A stretch of 26,021 nucleotides of DNA from JAAZXR01 sp040265175 (GCA_040265175.1 JBDQGY010000026.1:1-26021), one strand, 5' to 3'; shown: positions 14,923 to 24,476, counted from the first letter of the stretch. Made by a program: numbers and translations. Notes: generated by a model from the sequence alone, not told the origin.

Positions 14923-17172
14923 GTGTCTTCCACGGAATCCACAACGCCCCCTCCAGCGCCGTATTTTGGCGTTCGAGAGCGCCCAGTGGCGAGCAAAGCC
15001 CCCGCTCCGTTCTTGCCCACATCGCGTGCGGAGATGCGCGCGCTGGGGTGGGATGCCTGCGACATTGTGCTCATCAATGGAGACGCGTACATCGACCACG
15101 TCAGCTTCGGCGCGGCCCTCATCGGTCGTCTCTTAGAGGCTCACGGATTTCGCGTCGGGATCATCTCTCAACCTGATTGGACCCGCGTCGATGACTTTCG
15201 AGAGCTCGGTCGCCCTCAGGTAATGTGGGGGGTCACGGCGGGGAATATGGATTCCCTTGTCAACCACTACACCAGCGATCGAAAAATTCGCAGTGATGAC
15301 GCTTACACCCCGGACGGCGCCGCGGGCAAGCGACCCGATCGCGCCGTCGCGGTCTACGCCCATCGCTGCCGTGAAGCTTTCTCCGGCGTCCCCGTCGTGA
15401 TTGGCGGCATTGAGGCCAGCCTTCGGCGGGTCGCCCATTATGATTACTGGTCCGACAAGGTCCGGAAGTCTGTGCTCATCGACAGTAAGGCAGACATGCT
15501 GCTGTACGGCAACGCCGAGCGCGCCATTTGTGAGCTCGCAGAGCGGCTGCAAATGGGCGAGTCTATCCGAGAGATAACCGAGATTCGCGGCACCGCCTAC
15601 CTCCGACACGGGCTCCCCGAAGGGTGGCGAGAGCAGGACTCAAGCACCGTCGACACCCCGGGCCCCCTCACTCCGCGGGTCGACCCCTACGCCATGGAAT
15701 CGAAGGCTGTCGAGCCGGCGTGCGCGACGGCCTCTCCCGCCCCGCCCCTCGTCACACTGCGACCGACCGCCCATCCGCGAGCACGCACTGCCTTGCGACT
15801 GCCGAGCCACGCACAGGTCGCCAACGATCCGGTGCTCTACGCCCACGCCTCGCGCGTCGTTCATCGCGAGTCAAACCCTCACAACGCGAGGGCCCTGATC
15901 CAGTACCACGGCGACCGCCACGCATGGATCAACCCGCCACCGTTCCCGCTGAGCACACCAGAGATGGATGCGGTCTATGAGCTACCGTTCCAGCGCCGCC
16001 CACATCCCAAGTACGGGGACGCAAAAATTCCCGCGTATGAGATGATCAAGACCTCCATCATGATCAACCGCGGGTGCTTCGGCGGGTGCTCGTTTTGTTC
16101 TATCACCGAGCACGAGGGTCGAATCATCCAGAGTCGATCACCCGACTCCGTGATCCGAGAAATCGAGCAGGTGCGCGATACGGTGCCAGGGTTTACGGGC
16201 ACCATCTCGGACCTCGGCGGTCCTACCGCCAATATGTGGCGCTTGTCCTGCAAGTCGCCAGACATTGAGTCCAAGTGCCGGCGCCCCTCCTGCGTCTTCC
16301 CTGGTATCTGCGAGAACCTCAACACCGATCAAAAGCCTCTCGTACAACTGTACCGGCGCGCTCGCGCGGTCCCTGGCGTGAAGCGTGTCATGATCGCTTC
16401 TGGAGTTCGATATGACCTCGCCGTCGAGACGCCAGAGTACGTCAAGGAGCTCGCCACCCACCACGTGGGTGGATACCTCAAGATCGCACCGGAGCATATT
16501 TCAAAGGGCCCCCTCGATAAGATGATGAAGCCCGGGGTCGGCACCTACGACCGATTCAAGGAGTTGTTCGACCGCTACAGCGAGGCCGCGGGCAAAAAAC
16601 AATACCTGATCCCCTACTTTATCGCCGCCCACCCAGGCACGACAGATGAGGATATGGTGGAATTGGCGTTGTGGCTGAAGAAGAACCGCTTCAAGCCCGA
16701 TCAAGTCCAGGCGTTTTTGCCGTCCCCCATGGCGACCGCGACCGCGATGTATCACACGCAGCTCAACCCGCTTCGCCGACTTCGACGGGGGGACGAAAGC
16801 CTCGAGGTCGCGGTCCCGAAGGCAGGTCAGACGCGACGGCTCCACAAGGCGCTCTTGCGGTATCATGACCCACACAACTGGCCGCTGATCCGAAAGGCCC
16901 TGCGCGCCATGGGACGTGGAGACCTCATTGGCAACCGACCACATCAGCTTGTCCCTCATTCGAGCCCCGGCGAACGACAGCAACCTCGTCGTGACCGCGG
17001 CGGTCCCTCGCGCGGTCCTCGCAGACCGCGGCGAGGAGTTGCATTCACCCAGCACACAGGTCTCCCGCCACGCGAGACTGAGGAAAAAGCCTCGACCGGT
17101 GAGCGCGCGAAGAAATCCAAGGAACAGGGGAACAGGCGGCGGCGGTCCAAGGGCGGCACCTCCAAACCATAG
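14923..17172 (+). CDS. ygiQ: YgiQ-family radical SAM protein
   Basis: 749 aa, matching the large YgiQ/UPF0313 family. The N-terminal domain (PFLPTSRAEM, VLINGDAYIDHVSFG, GIISQPDW, WGVTAGNMDSLVNHYT, GGIEASLRR, ADMLLYGNAERA) is followed by the radical SAM core with the 4Fe-4S motif CFGGCSFC (Cys 385, 389, 392), CX3CX2C as usual. Later motifs SDLGGPTANMW and LKIAPEHIS are also typical. The C-terminus (about 660-749) is a Lys/Arg/Gln-rich tail, as in other members. The reaction of this family is still not firmly known. The GTG start at 14923 follows TAGGAT; the same frame has no better start. About 20 residues after the start are Ser/Thr/Pro-rich and probably disordered. Confidence 0.93.
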   Translation: MSSTESTTPPPAPYFGVRERPVASKAPAPFLPTSRAEMRALGWDACDIVLINGDAYIDHVSFGAALIGRLLEAHGFRVGIISQPDWTRVDDFRELGRPQVMWGVTAGNMDSLVNHYTSDRKIRSDDAYTPDGAAGKRPDRAVAVYAHRCREAFSGVPVVIGGIEASLRRVAHYDYWSDKVRKSVLIDSKADMLLYGNAERAICELAERLQMGESIREITEIRGTAYLRHGLPEGWREQDSSTVDTPGPLTPRVDPYAMESKAVEPACATASPAPPLVTLRPTAHPRARTALRLPSHAQVANDPVLYAHASRVVHRESNPHNARALIQYHGDRHAWINPPPFPLSTPEMDAVYELPFQRRPHPKYGDAKIPAYEMIKTSIMINRGCFGGCSFCSITEHEGRIIQSRSPDSVIREIEQVRDTVPGFTGTISDLGGPTANMWRLSCKSPDIESKCRRPSCVFPGICENLNTDQKPLVQLYRRARAVPGVKRVMIASGVRYDLAVETPEYVKELATHHVGGYLKIAPEHISKGPLDKMMKPGVGTYDRFKELFDRYSEAAGKKQYLIPYFIAAHPGTTDEDMVELALWLKKNRFKPDQVQAFLPSPMATATAMYHTQLNPLRRLRRGDESLEVAVPKAGQTRRLHKALLRYHDPHNWPLIRKALRAMGRGDLIGNRPHQLVPHSSPGERQQPRRDRGGPSRGPRRPRRGVAFTQHTGLPPRETEEKASTGERAKKSKEQGNRRRRSKGGTSKP

Positions 17173-17204
17173 GCCGTCGACGGGCGTTCGGTTCGCCTTG
17201 GAAA

Positions 17205-17224
17205 ATGCGCGTGAATGCGCGTGA
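17205..17224 (+). repeat. Tandem duplication of a 10-bp unit
   Basis: ATGCGCGTGA occurs twice back to back (17205-17214 and 17215-17224) in the short gap between ygiQ and the glycosyltransferase gene. It is most likely a small slippage event. Confidence 0.8.
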
Positions 17225-17263
17225 TGAGCACTGCCAGAACCCAAAAGACTTGGACGAACGGCG

Positions 17264-19225
17264 ATGGGCTCTGTAGTGTGGTCCACACGGCGTCTAGGCC
17301 GTTCGCCGATGATACGCCGAGACAGTTCCACGCCCCGTGCGCCTCAGCGCCCACAGTTCGACAACAGCCCGTTCGGCGGTTGGTGGGATGTCGCGAGCGT
17401 ATCCGCCCTCGTTTTGTTTTGGGCGGTGGGGCTGCGCGTGATCACCGATGTTGGGGCCACCTGGGACGAGAACTTCCACATCACCTACGGCCAGGCGATC
17501 TTCGACTACTTCGAGTCCGGCGGTGTGAATGACTTCGCTCTCACCTATCGCAGCAATTTTTTGTACGGAGGTGCCTTCGATCTCCTCGGCACATTGATGA
17601 TGGATTATGGTCCGTGGAAGACCTACCACGCGTGGCACCTCGCGGTGTTCTTCGTGGCAGTGTTTGCCTACGCGGGGGTGTGGCGCCTCGGTCGTTTCAT
17701 GGGAGGTCCCGCCGCAGGATTTTTTTCGCTGTGCACGCTCCTCTTACACCCAGTTTTCATCGGACACAGTTTTAACAACCCTAAAGACCTGCCCTTCGCG
17801 GCGGGATATATCTGGGCTGTCTACGGAATTATACGGGTCGCGAGTGACTACCCGCGGACATCCAAGCCGCGGCTGGTCTGGCTCGGTGGACTGATTGGTC
17901 TCGCCATGTGTGTGCGAATCGCAGGGCTCCTCGCCCTGGGATACTGCTTCGCGGCGCTGGCCGCGGCCCTCCTGGTGCGCTCCCTCGCTGCCCCCTCCGC
18001 GCGATCACACGTCGCCAACTTTCAGGGCCTCGTGACAGACTTCTTCACCGTCATGGTAACCGCATGGGTCACCATGATCGCCGCCTGGCCCTGGGCGCTG
18101 ATGGATCCTATCCGACGACCATTTGTCGTTGTCCAACGGATGACCTACTTCGCGCATCACGATCGACGGATGCCCTTCGCCGGGAGGACGATCAAAATAT
18201 CCGATGACACGCCGGAGTACCTCCTCCATTACTTTGGATTGAAAACCCCGGAATTTATCATGACGCTGTGTGGTGTCGGCGCCGTGATCATCCTCGTGCG
18301 ACTCATTCGAATGCGTCGGATGCACGCCCAGACGAATATTCACTCCCTCAGTTTCGCGCTGATCTGGACCAGCTGCCTCTTTCCCCCGATCTACGCGATC
18401 GCGAAGGGGTCTCACCTCTACGACGGACTCCGCCACTTCTTATTTTTACTCCCGGTGATGGCAGTCATCACCGGAATGGCCACCTCGACGATCCTGGCTG
18501 CTGCGCGATCGCTGAGAACTCGCGCGCTCCGAATTATCACCACGAGCGCCCTCTCGGCGCTGTTGGTGGCCATCGGCGCTTGGCACACCTACTGGATCGC
18601 GCGACTCCATCCCCACCAGTCGACCTACTTCAACGCGGCCAGTGGAGGAATCGAGGCCGCCTACGAGAACTACGATCTCGACTACTATGCGGCGTCTTAC
18701 AACGACGCGAGCCGGCTGCTCCAGAGACGGCTTTGGCGAAAGGAGCGCACGTACTACCTCAACAACCCCATCATCGTTCGCGGATGTTGGCTCGCGTCCG
18801 CTGTCGCCGAGTATGTCCCCCAGAATTTCGTCGTATCTCGTCCGCAACGCTCCCGCGATCCTAAACCCGATTTCTTCCTCGGCTACACCCGAAACAAGTG
18901 TCACAAGCGGTACAAGCGAAAACCATTGTACGGCCGGGTTCGGCGGGACGACGCGACCATCACCGTCATCCGTGACCTTCGAGTGAACAGCAAAAAAAAC
19001 AACAAGCGGAAGACAAAAAAGGCGCCAAAAACGAAGTCGAAGCCGAAGTCGGCAACGCTCCCCGACATCGCGTCACGCCCTCCGGTACAAGTGAAACGAG
19101 TAGAGAACGCACCCACATCGTCCCCGACAACACCCGACCGTAATCTCTCCCGCCGAGCTAAGCCACCGGTCGGCACGGGACAACCCACACCGACCATGCC
19201 AACGATCTCCGAAAGAGACCGCTGA
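17264..19225 (+). CDS. GT-C-fold membrane glycosyltransferase (GT39/ArnT-like)
   Basis: Polytopic inner-membrane protein, 653 aa. After a basic N-terminus, TM1 (about 44-62) leads into a periplasmic loop carrying TWDENFHITYGQ (67-78). The Asp-Glu pair after the first helix is the catalytic/metal motif of protein mannosyltransferase and ArnT-type GT-C enzymes. About ten more hydrophobic segments follow (for example LAVFFVAVFAYAGVW, GLALCV-like runs near 205-245, ALIWTSCLFPPIYAIA, HFLFLLPVMAVITGMATS). A soluble C-terminal part (about 470-570) is Tyr-rich, and the last 80 residues are a Lys/Pro/Thr-rich tail. It likely transfers a sugar from a polyprenyl-phosphate donor to a protein or lipid outside the membrane. 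A PA14 membrane protein gene follows 46 bp later. The start ATG 17264 could instead be ATG 17309. Confidence 0.8.
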   Translation: MGSVVWSTRRLGRSPMIRRDSSTPRAPQRPQFDNSPFGGWWDVASVSALVLFWAVGLRVITDVGATWDENFHITYGQAIFDYFESGGVNDFALTYRSNFLYGGAFDLLGTLMMDYGPWKTYHAWHLAVFFVAVFAYAGVWRLGRFMGGPAAGFFSLCTLLLHPVFIGHSFNNPKDLPFAAGYIWAVYGIIRVASDYPRTSKPRLVWLGGLIGLAMCVRIAGLLALGYCFAALAAALLVRSLAAPSARSHVANFQGLVTDFFTVMVTAWVTMIAAWPWALMDPIRRPFVVVQRMTYFAHHDRRMPFAGRTIKISDDTPEYLLHYFGLKTPEFIMTLCGVGAVIILVRLIRMRRMHAQTNIHSLSFALIWTSCLFPPIYAIAKGSHLYDGLRHFLFLLPVMAVITGMATSTILAAARSLRTRALRIITTSALSALLVAIGAWHTYWIARLHPHQSTYFNAASGGIEAAYENYDLDYYAASYNDASRLLQRRLWRKERTYYLNNPIIVRGCWLASAVAEYVPQNFVVSRPQRSRDPKPDFFLGYTRNKCHKRYKRKPLYGRVRRDDATITVIRDLRVNSKKNNKRKTKKAPKTKSKPKSATLPDIASRPPVQVKRVENAPTSSPTTPDRNLSRRAKPPVGTGQPTPTMPTISERDR

Positions 19226-19271
19226 GGAAACGCGACCGCCTCCCGCAATCGACCGTCCAAACACCCATCCA

Positions 19272-20273
19272 ATGAACTCCATCTCCACCACATGTGCGGC
19301 CGCTGAACACCTGCAATCCCTCCGACTCCTGCTCCGGTACCACCACCCTGCTCCGAGCGTGGTCCGTTCGATATTGTTGGGTTTTTGGGGTGAGGTTTTG
19401 TCGGAGGCATCGCGCGCCGGCGAAAACGACGACACCACCACCATCGCGGAGGCCGTCAGCGCCCACCTCCGCGCCGTTGATCCTGCACCCGCGTCTCCTT
19501 CACCGACATCAACCCCGTCGGAGCGCGCCGGCGCGTTCCTTCGCGGGGACGAGCGTTATCGCGGCAGCGAGGAGGAGGAGCAATGGGTCCTCCGGCATCT
19601 TCAGCCTCACCTCCGTGCCTGCCAACACGCCCTCGAGGGACACGTACGGGAGGGCACACCCAAACCCGCGGCCCGTCGCCGCGCCACGCGAGGCGGGGTC
19701 ACCAGGCGTATCGGGTTCGTGATTGCAATTTTTGGCTTCTCCTACGGCGCCTATGACGTCCTCAGCCCACATATTGTCGGGGAGGGCATGTGGAGAGGTG
19801 CCTACCACTCCCAGCCAAATTTCAAGGGTAAGCCAGACATCATCCGCGACCGCGACATCGACTTCAACTGGAGGAACAAGTCTCCCGCGCCGGAAATTCC
19901 CAATGATAAAATTTCCATCCGCTGGGACACCTGCATCACCCTCGATGAGGATCAAGATGTCGCGTTCCAGCTCATCGCCGACGACGGCGCTCGTCTATTT
20001 CTCGACGGCACGATGGTCATCAACAACTGGAAGCCCGCCAAGTCGAAGCGGCGCAAAGGCGTCACAAAGAGCGTAAAGGGCAAGGAGCTCCAACTCTCGA
20101 GTGGCCGACACCATCTTCGTGTGGAGTATCGAGACAGCTACGGCCAAGCGAGCGTACAGTTGCTCGCGTCTTTTGGACTCGCGGACCCACCCGCGCCGAT
20201 TCCAGCGTCCCTCCTTTCCTACCCCGGGGACCGCGTCGATTTAGAAGACCCATGTAAACTTGAGAGTCCCTGA
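19272..20273 (+). CDS. Single-pass membrane protein with PA14-like domain
   Basis: 333 aa. A cytoplasmic-looking N-terminal region (1-145), with an Ala/Pro/Ser linker near 68-85 and an Arg-rich stop before the membrane, is followed by one transmembrane helix (about 146-163). The outer part (about 165-310) is a PA14-type beta-barrel: GMWRGAYHSQPNF, FNWRNKSPAPEIPND, SIRWDTCITLDEDQDVAFQL and ADDGARLFLDGTMVINNW, the last being the core PA14 signature, then SSGRHHLRVEYRDSYGQASV. PA14 domains bind carbohydrate. It is downstream of the GT-C gene on the same strand and is probably its partner in the same surface glycan process. A Cys pair (221 and 328) in the outer part may form a disulfide. The function of the N-terminal region is not recognised. 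Confidence 0.78.
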   Translation: MNSISTTCAAAEHLQSLRLLLRYHHPAPSVVRSILLGFWGEVLSEASRAGENDDTTTIAEAVSAHLRAVDPAPASPSPTSTPSERAGAFLRGDERYRGSEEEEQWVLRHLQPHLRACQHALEGHVREGTPKPAARRRATRGGVTRRIGFVIAIFGFSYGAYDVLSPHIVGEGMWRGAYHSQPNFKGKPDIIRDRDIDFNWRNKSPAPEIPNDKISIRWDTCITLDEDQDVAFQLIADDGARLFLDGTMVINNWKPAKSKRRKGVTKSVKGKELQLSSGRHHLRVEYRDSYGQASVQLLASFGLADPPAPIPASLLSYPGDRVDLEDPCKLESP

Positions 20274-20334
20274 CGAGAAAACGAGCGCCGCGACGACGGT
20301 ACGGGCCGGCGAGCGAGACATGTGTCCGTGCGCG

Positions 20335-21258
20335 TCAACCTAGCGCGCGCACGTGCTCTTGGACCTTCTCGGCCTCGTGAATCGCGAGATCGATGGCCAC
20401 CTCGTTCAGCCCAAGCTGATAGAACATGGACATGTCGTCGGGCGTGAGCGGACGACACGTGCCATCTTCGGAGAGGCCGACGTGCTCCGCGAGTCGCTCG
20501 GCGGCCGCCGCCACGTGACCTAGCTGTGAATACCCGTCACGCCCCGCACCTTGGTAGTCGTGATGCCGATTCGCGACCTCTGCCACCGCCGGCGGGAGCT
20601 CCCAACGCTGCGCCACAAAATGGCCGACCTCGGAATGCAACGATTCCATCACCACGTCGTATTGGCTCGGGTCGTAGGTCACCGGGGGGCTCGTGTCGAG
20701 CATCTGCTGGAGCACGATCGTGCCGACATCATGCAACAGCCCCGCGAGAAACGCGAAGTCACGGTTCAACCCCAGGTGACCGCTGAGGTCGCGCATAAGA
20801 TAGCCCACCGCCACGCCGTGAAGGCGTTGGCGCGCGAGCATCTTCGCCGAGGCTCCTCGGAAGATGTGGGCTTCGGCGACGCTTTGGTAGAGCACATCGC
20901 GGACGAGCCCAACACCGAGGAGCATGATCGCAGACTTCAAGCTCGCGATTCGCTTGGCTGGCGCGTACAGGGGTCCGTTGGAGATGGCGAGCACCCGCGC
21001 CGTGGTGACCGGATCGGGCTCAACAATCTCGACGAGGGCCCGAATCGAGACCTCAGGGTCCCCCGCAACCGTCAGGGCCCGCTGGGCCGACTCCGGCAAC
21101 ATCGGCGCGTTGTGCTGGGTGGCAGAGCGAATCTGCGCCTTCACATGCACGACGATGTCCCGCTCTTGAACGTCCGACTTCGTCAGCACTTCTTCTTCAA
21201 TATCAAAAGCGGTCGCGCTCGCTGGCGCCGATCGTCGTTGAGGTTTGTGTGCGCTCAA
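20335..21258 (-). CDS. HDOD-domain protein
   Basis: 307 aa from a TTG start at 21258 (AGAGG 4 nt upstream). The frame is open further upstream, but that stretch is Arg-rich, overlaps the YceI gene and looks noncoding. The HDOD domain covers about 50-265: MLPESAQRALTVAGDPEVSI, EIVEPDPVTTARVLAISNGP, LKSAIMLLGVGLVRDVLY and AFLAGLLHDVGTIVLQQML (168-186), with the degenerate HD motif at 176-177, then ELPPAVAEVANRHHDYQG. HDOD proteins are non-catalytic relatives of HD phosphohydrolases found in bacterial signalling and regulation. No receiver or GGDEF domain is attached. It is convergent with the PA14 gene and divergent from the YceI gene. Confidence 0.85.
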   Translation of the reverse strand: MSAHKPQRRSAPASATAFDIEEEVLTKSDVQERDIVVHVKAQIRSATQHNAPMLPESAQRALTVAGDPEVSIRALVEIVEPDPVTTARVLAISNGPLYAPAKRIASLKSAIMLLGVGLVRDVLYQSVAEAHIFRGASAKMLARQRLHGVAVGYLMRDLSGHLGLNRDFAFLAGLLHDVGTIVLQQMLDTSPPVTYDPSQYDVVMESLHSEVGHFVAQRWELPPAVAEVANRHHDYQGAGRDGYSQLGHVAAAAERLAEHVGLSEDGTCRPLTPDDMSMFYQLGLNEVAIDLAIHEAEKVQEHVRALG

Positions 21259-21421
21259 TGTGCCTCTGGCTCTCGCAGGATTTCTTAACCATCGCACCTG
21301 TCGCCCGCGCCTTGAGACTTCAAGCAGCCCCAAAATAGCGCGTGCGAATCTTCGCCGATGTTTCGAGACGCCGCTGTGACGTCGATTTCGGTCGCCTCGC
21401 GTAATACGCACGATTTGACGG

Positions 21422-21440
21422 CCGCAGGGCAGTCCTGCGG
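21422..21440. repeat. Perfect 7-bp hairpin CCGCAGG-N5-CCTGCGG in a divergent promoter region
   Basis: Arms 21422-21428 and 21434-21440 pair fully around GCAGT. It lies in the 291-bp gap between the HDOD and YceI genes, which otherwise shows no gene. It has no T-run, so operator or leader structure is more likely than terminator. Confidence 0.4.
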
Positions 21441-21502
21441 GGAGCGCGCGAACGTCTCGTCTCGATTTCAATGGCGATCTCGCGCGCCGGTAGCCGGCCA
21501 TT

Positions 21503-21519
21503 CCGAAGTGCGGCTTCGG
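21503..21519. repeat. Perfect 6-bp hairpin CCGAAG-N5-CTTCGG upstream of the YceI gene
   Basis: Arms 21503-21508 and 21514-21519 pair around TGCGG, 30 bp before the YceI ATG at 21550. It could be a leader hairpin or operator half of that gene. Confidence 0.35.
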
Positions 21520-21549
21520 CACCGCCGAAAGCCCGCTAGACTCCGCAGA

Positions 21550-22194
21550 ATGCTGTTCCGCACCCTCTCCCTCACCCTCGGTACCCTGCCACTCCTCGCC
21601 TGCAACGACGCGGCCACCACGAAGAGCGAGCCGGCCGAAGTATCGCCGATCGCTGCGACGAAAGCGGCACCCGTGCCCGAGGCAGCGACCCCGATCCTTG
21701 GAGGCTTGACGATCGATGCGAGCCAAAGCTCGATCTCGTTTATCGGCGCGAACGTCCTCTCTTCACACGCCGGAGACTTCAAGAAGATGAGCGGCACCAT
21801 CGAGATGACCGAAAATGGACCCTCCTCCATCGTGGTCGACGTGGACACCACCTCAATCTTTGTAGAGCACCCAAAACTGCTCGGTCATCTGCGCAGCGAG
21901 GACTTCTTTTTTGTGGAGAAATTCCCCACGGCGACCTTTAAGAGCACCAAGATCACCGCCGCACCTACTGGAGATCAGACCCATAATGTGACCGGTGACA
22001 TCACCATCCGTGGGGTCACCAAGCCGCAGTCGTTTCTGATCCGTGTCACTCCCATTGACGGTGGCTGGCGCGGATCGGCGACTTTTGATCTCAAGCGAAT
22101 GGACTTCGGGGTCGCCTACAAAGGTGCGGCGGACAATCTCATCAAGACCGAAGTCCCTATCACGCTTGAACTTGTGGCGACCAAGTCGAGCTAG
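21550..22194 (+). CDS. YceI-family lipoprotein
   Basis: 214 aa from ATG 21550. A lipoprotein signal with lipobox LLAC (Cys18) and a Thr/Ser/Pro/Ala linker (to about 48) precede the YceI lipocalin-like barrel: LTIDASQSSISFIGANVLSS, GDFKKMSGTIEM, VDVDTTSIFVEHPKLLGHLR, SEDFFFVEKFPTATFKST, HNVTGDITIRGVTKPQSFLI, FDLKRMDFGVAYKGAADNLI. YceI barrels bind isoprenoid or other long hydrophobic chains. This one is tethered to a membrane rather than free in the periplasm. The gene converges on the isocitrate dehydrogenase gene with only 24 bp between the stops and no visible terminator. Confidence 0.92.
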   Translation: MLFRTLSLTLGTLPLLACNDAATTKSEPAEVSPIAATKAAPVPEAATPILGGLTIDASQSSISFIGANVLSSHAGDFKKMSGTIEMTENGPSSIVVDVDTTSIFVEHPKLLGHLRSEDFFFVEKFPTATFKSTKITAAPTGDQTHNVTGDITIRGVTKPQSFLIRVTPIDGGWRGSATFDLKRMDFGVAYKGAADNLIKTEVPITLELVATKSS

Positions 22195-22218
22195 ACCTCG
22201 ACCGCGGCATCTCCGGCC

Positions 22219-24444
22219 CTAGAATCCGTCGATGATCTCGTTCAAGGTCGCACTCGGCCGCATCGCCGACGCCGCCTTTGCATCGTCAGGTGCGTAGTAT
22301 CCACCCAGGGATTCTGGGTCTCCTTGGGCGCCGTTGAGTTCCGCAACGATCGTCGCCTCTGCGTTCGTCAGCGCGTCGGCCAGCGCCTTGAACCGCGCTG
22401 CGAGCTCTGCGTCCTCGGATTGACTCGCCAGCGCTCGAGACCAGTACATGGCCAAATAAAAGTGACTGCCCCGATTGTCGAGTTCCCCCACCTTGCGCGA
22501 GGGTGACTTGTTCTGCATGAGATATTCGGTGGTCCCGATATCGAGCGTCTTCCCCAACAGCCGCGCCTTCGGAAGATCGTGGGTCTCCGCGAGGTGCTCA
22601 AGAGATACCGCCAACGCGAGGAACTCACCCAGCGAATCCCAGCGGAGGTGTCCCTCCTTTTCAAATTGCTGGACATGCTTGGGCGCCGAGCCGCCCGCGC
22701 CGGTCTCAAACAAGCCGCCACCCCGCATGAGCGGCACAATCGACAGCATCTTTGCGCTGGTGCCGACCTCCAGAATGGGGAAAAGGTCCGTCAGGTAGTC
22801 CCGGAGAACATTGCCGGTCACGGAGATGGTGTCGAGCCCCTCTTTGATACGATCGAGCGTGAACTTCGTCGCTTCGATCGGCGAACGAATTGAGATTTCG
22901 AGACCGTCCGTGTCCGTCTCCGTCAAGTAGCGACGGACCTTCGTAATGAGCTCCGCGTCGTGAGCACGCGCGTCGTCCAGCCAAAACACTGTCGCGGCCC
23001 CAGTCGCTCGCGCGCGGCGGACGGCCAGCTGGACCCAGTCGCGAACGGGCGCGTCCTTCACCTGACACATACGCCAGATATCCCCAGCTGCGACATCATG
23101 GGAGAGCACTGCCTCTCCAGACTCGAGCACCACGCGAACCGTGCCGGCGCGATCGATTTCGAATGTTTTATCGTGGGAGCCGTATTCCTCCGCCTTCTTC
23201 GCCATCAGCCCCACGTTGGGGACGCTCCCCATGGTCGTGGGATCGAAGGCGCCGTTGCGCTTACAAAACTCGATCACCTCCCGGTAGACCCCTGCGTAGC
23301 TGCTATCCGGGATCACCGCCTTCGCGTCCTCCGCCTGCCCCTGGGCGTTCCACATGCGACCCGAGGTGCGGATCATCGCAGGCATTGACGCGTCGATAAT
23401 GACGTCGCTGGGTACGTGCAGATTGGTGATTCCTCGATCGGAGTCCACCATCGCGAGGGAGGGCCCCGACGCGTAGACATCGTCGATCGCTTTGAGGATA
23501 GGATCACGCTCCGATGCCGGGAGCCCCTCTACCTTCGACAACAGGTCGCCGAGGCCGTTGTTTACGTTGACTCCAATTCGGTCGAAGACATCCCCAAAGC
23601 GCTCGAACACGTCTTTGAAAAAGACCCGGACGCCGTGTCCAAAAATGATCGGATCGGAGACCTTCATCATCGTGGCCTTCATATGCAACGAGAACAGCAC
23701 CCCCTTGTCGCGGGCGTCTTGAACTTGCTCGGTCAAAAACGACCTCAGCGCTACGAGCTGCATGGTGGTCGCGTCCACGATCTCGCCCGCCTCAAGGGCA
23801 ATGCCCTCTTTGAGGGTGGTCACCTCACCATCGGCGGCCACGTGCTCGATGCGAGCGACGGTCGCCTCGTTCATCGTCACGGAGCGCTCGTTGGAGCGAA
23901 AGTCGCCCCCCTCCATCGTCGCGACGTGGGAGGCTGAAGTGGATTCCCACGCCCCCATGGAGTGCGGGTTGCTGCGGGCGTATTCCTTCACAGCTTTCGG
24001 GGCGCGCCGATCCGAGTTCCCCTCGCGGAGGACGGGGTTCACAGCGCTGCCTTTCACCCGCTGGTAGCGGGCCGCGATCTCACGCTCCTCGTCGGTGGAG
24101 GGAGCCACGGGATAGTCGGGAATCGCGAACCCCTTCGCTTGCAGCTCGCGGATGGCGGCCTCAAGCTGGGGGACGGATGCAGAGATATTTGGCAGCTTGA
24201 TGATGTTGGCTTCGGGAGATTGGGTCATCTCACCGAGCTCTGCCAACGCATCGGAGACCCGGTGCTCTGGTGCGAGGCGATCGTTGAACTGCGCAAGGAT
24301 TCGTCCCGCCAAGGAGATATCTCGGAGTTCGAGCGCCACCCCCGCCGTCTTCGCGAACGCCGTCGCGATCGGCAAGAAGGAGTAGGTCGCGAGGGCGGGA
24401 GCCTCGTCGGTCTTCGTGTACACAATGGTCGGCGTATCGGTCAT
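22219..24444 (-). CDS. icd: Monomeric NADP-dependent isocitrate dehydrogenase
   Basis: Oxidatively decarboxylates isocitrate to 2-oxoglutarate in the TCA cycle, using NADP and a divalent metal. The 741-aa length from ATG 24444 is exactly right for the monomeric (IDH-II) class. AGGAG lies 7 nt before this start; the frame continues upstream, but that part lacks family similarity. Class signatures: YTKTDEAPALATYSFLPI (9-26), RDISLAGRILAQF (41-53), KGSAVNPVLREGNSDRRAP (131-149) with the isocitrate-binding Ser133, NPHSMGAWE (159-167), SLHMKATMMKVSDPIIFGHG with the catalytic Lys, and DTDGLEISIRSP. The promoter is probably the TTGACA-containing site 57 bp upstream. Confidence 0.95.
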   Translation of the reverse strand: MTDTPTIVYTKTDEAPALATYSFLPIATAFAKTAGVALELRDISLAGRILAQFNDRLAPEHRVSDALAELGEMTQSPEANIIKLPNISASVPQLEAAIRELQAKGFAIPDYPVAPSTDEEREIAARYQRVKGSAVNPVLREGNSDRRAPKAVKEYARSNPHSMGAWESTSASHVATMEGGDFRSNERSVTMNEATVARIEHVAADGEVTTLKEGIALEAGEIVDATTMQLVALRSFLTEQVQDARDKGVLFSLHMKATMMKVSDPIIFGHGVRVFFKDVFERFGDVFDRIGVNVNNGLGDLLSKVEGLPASERDPILKAIDDVYASGPSLAMVDSDRGITNLHVPSDVIIDASMPAMIRTSGRMWNAQGQAEDAKAVIPDSSYAGVYREVIEFCKRNGAFDPTTMGSVPNVGLMAKKAEEYGSHDKTFEIDRAGTVRVVLESGEAVLSHDVAAGDIWRMCQVKDAPVRDWVQLAVRRARATGAATVFWLDDARAHDAELITKVRRYLTETDTDGLEISIRSPIEATKFTLDRIKEGLDTISVTGNVLRDYLTDLFPILEVGTSAKMLSIVPLMRGGGLFETGAGGSAPKHVQQFEKEGHLRWDSLGEFLALAVSLEHLAETHDLPKARLLGKTLDIGTTEYLMQNKSPSRKVGELDNRGSHFYLAMYWSRALASQSEDAELAARFKALADALTNAEATIVAELNGAQGDPESLGGYYAPDDAKAASAMRPSATLNEIIDGF

Positions 24445-24476
24445 CTCGTGTCTCCTGGGGCTCACCCAGCAGGCGG

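Noticed and set aside
20335..21726. A longer HDOD protein starting at 21726.
   Set aside because: The added part overlaps the start of the YceI lipoprotein gene on the other strand and is Arg-rich noncoding-type sequence. The TTG at 21258 has a ribosome site.
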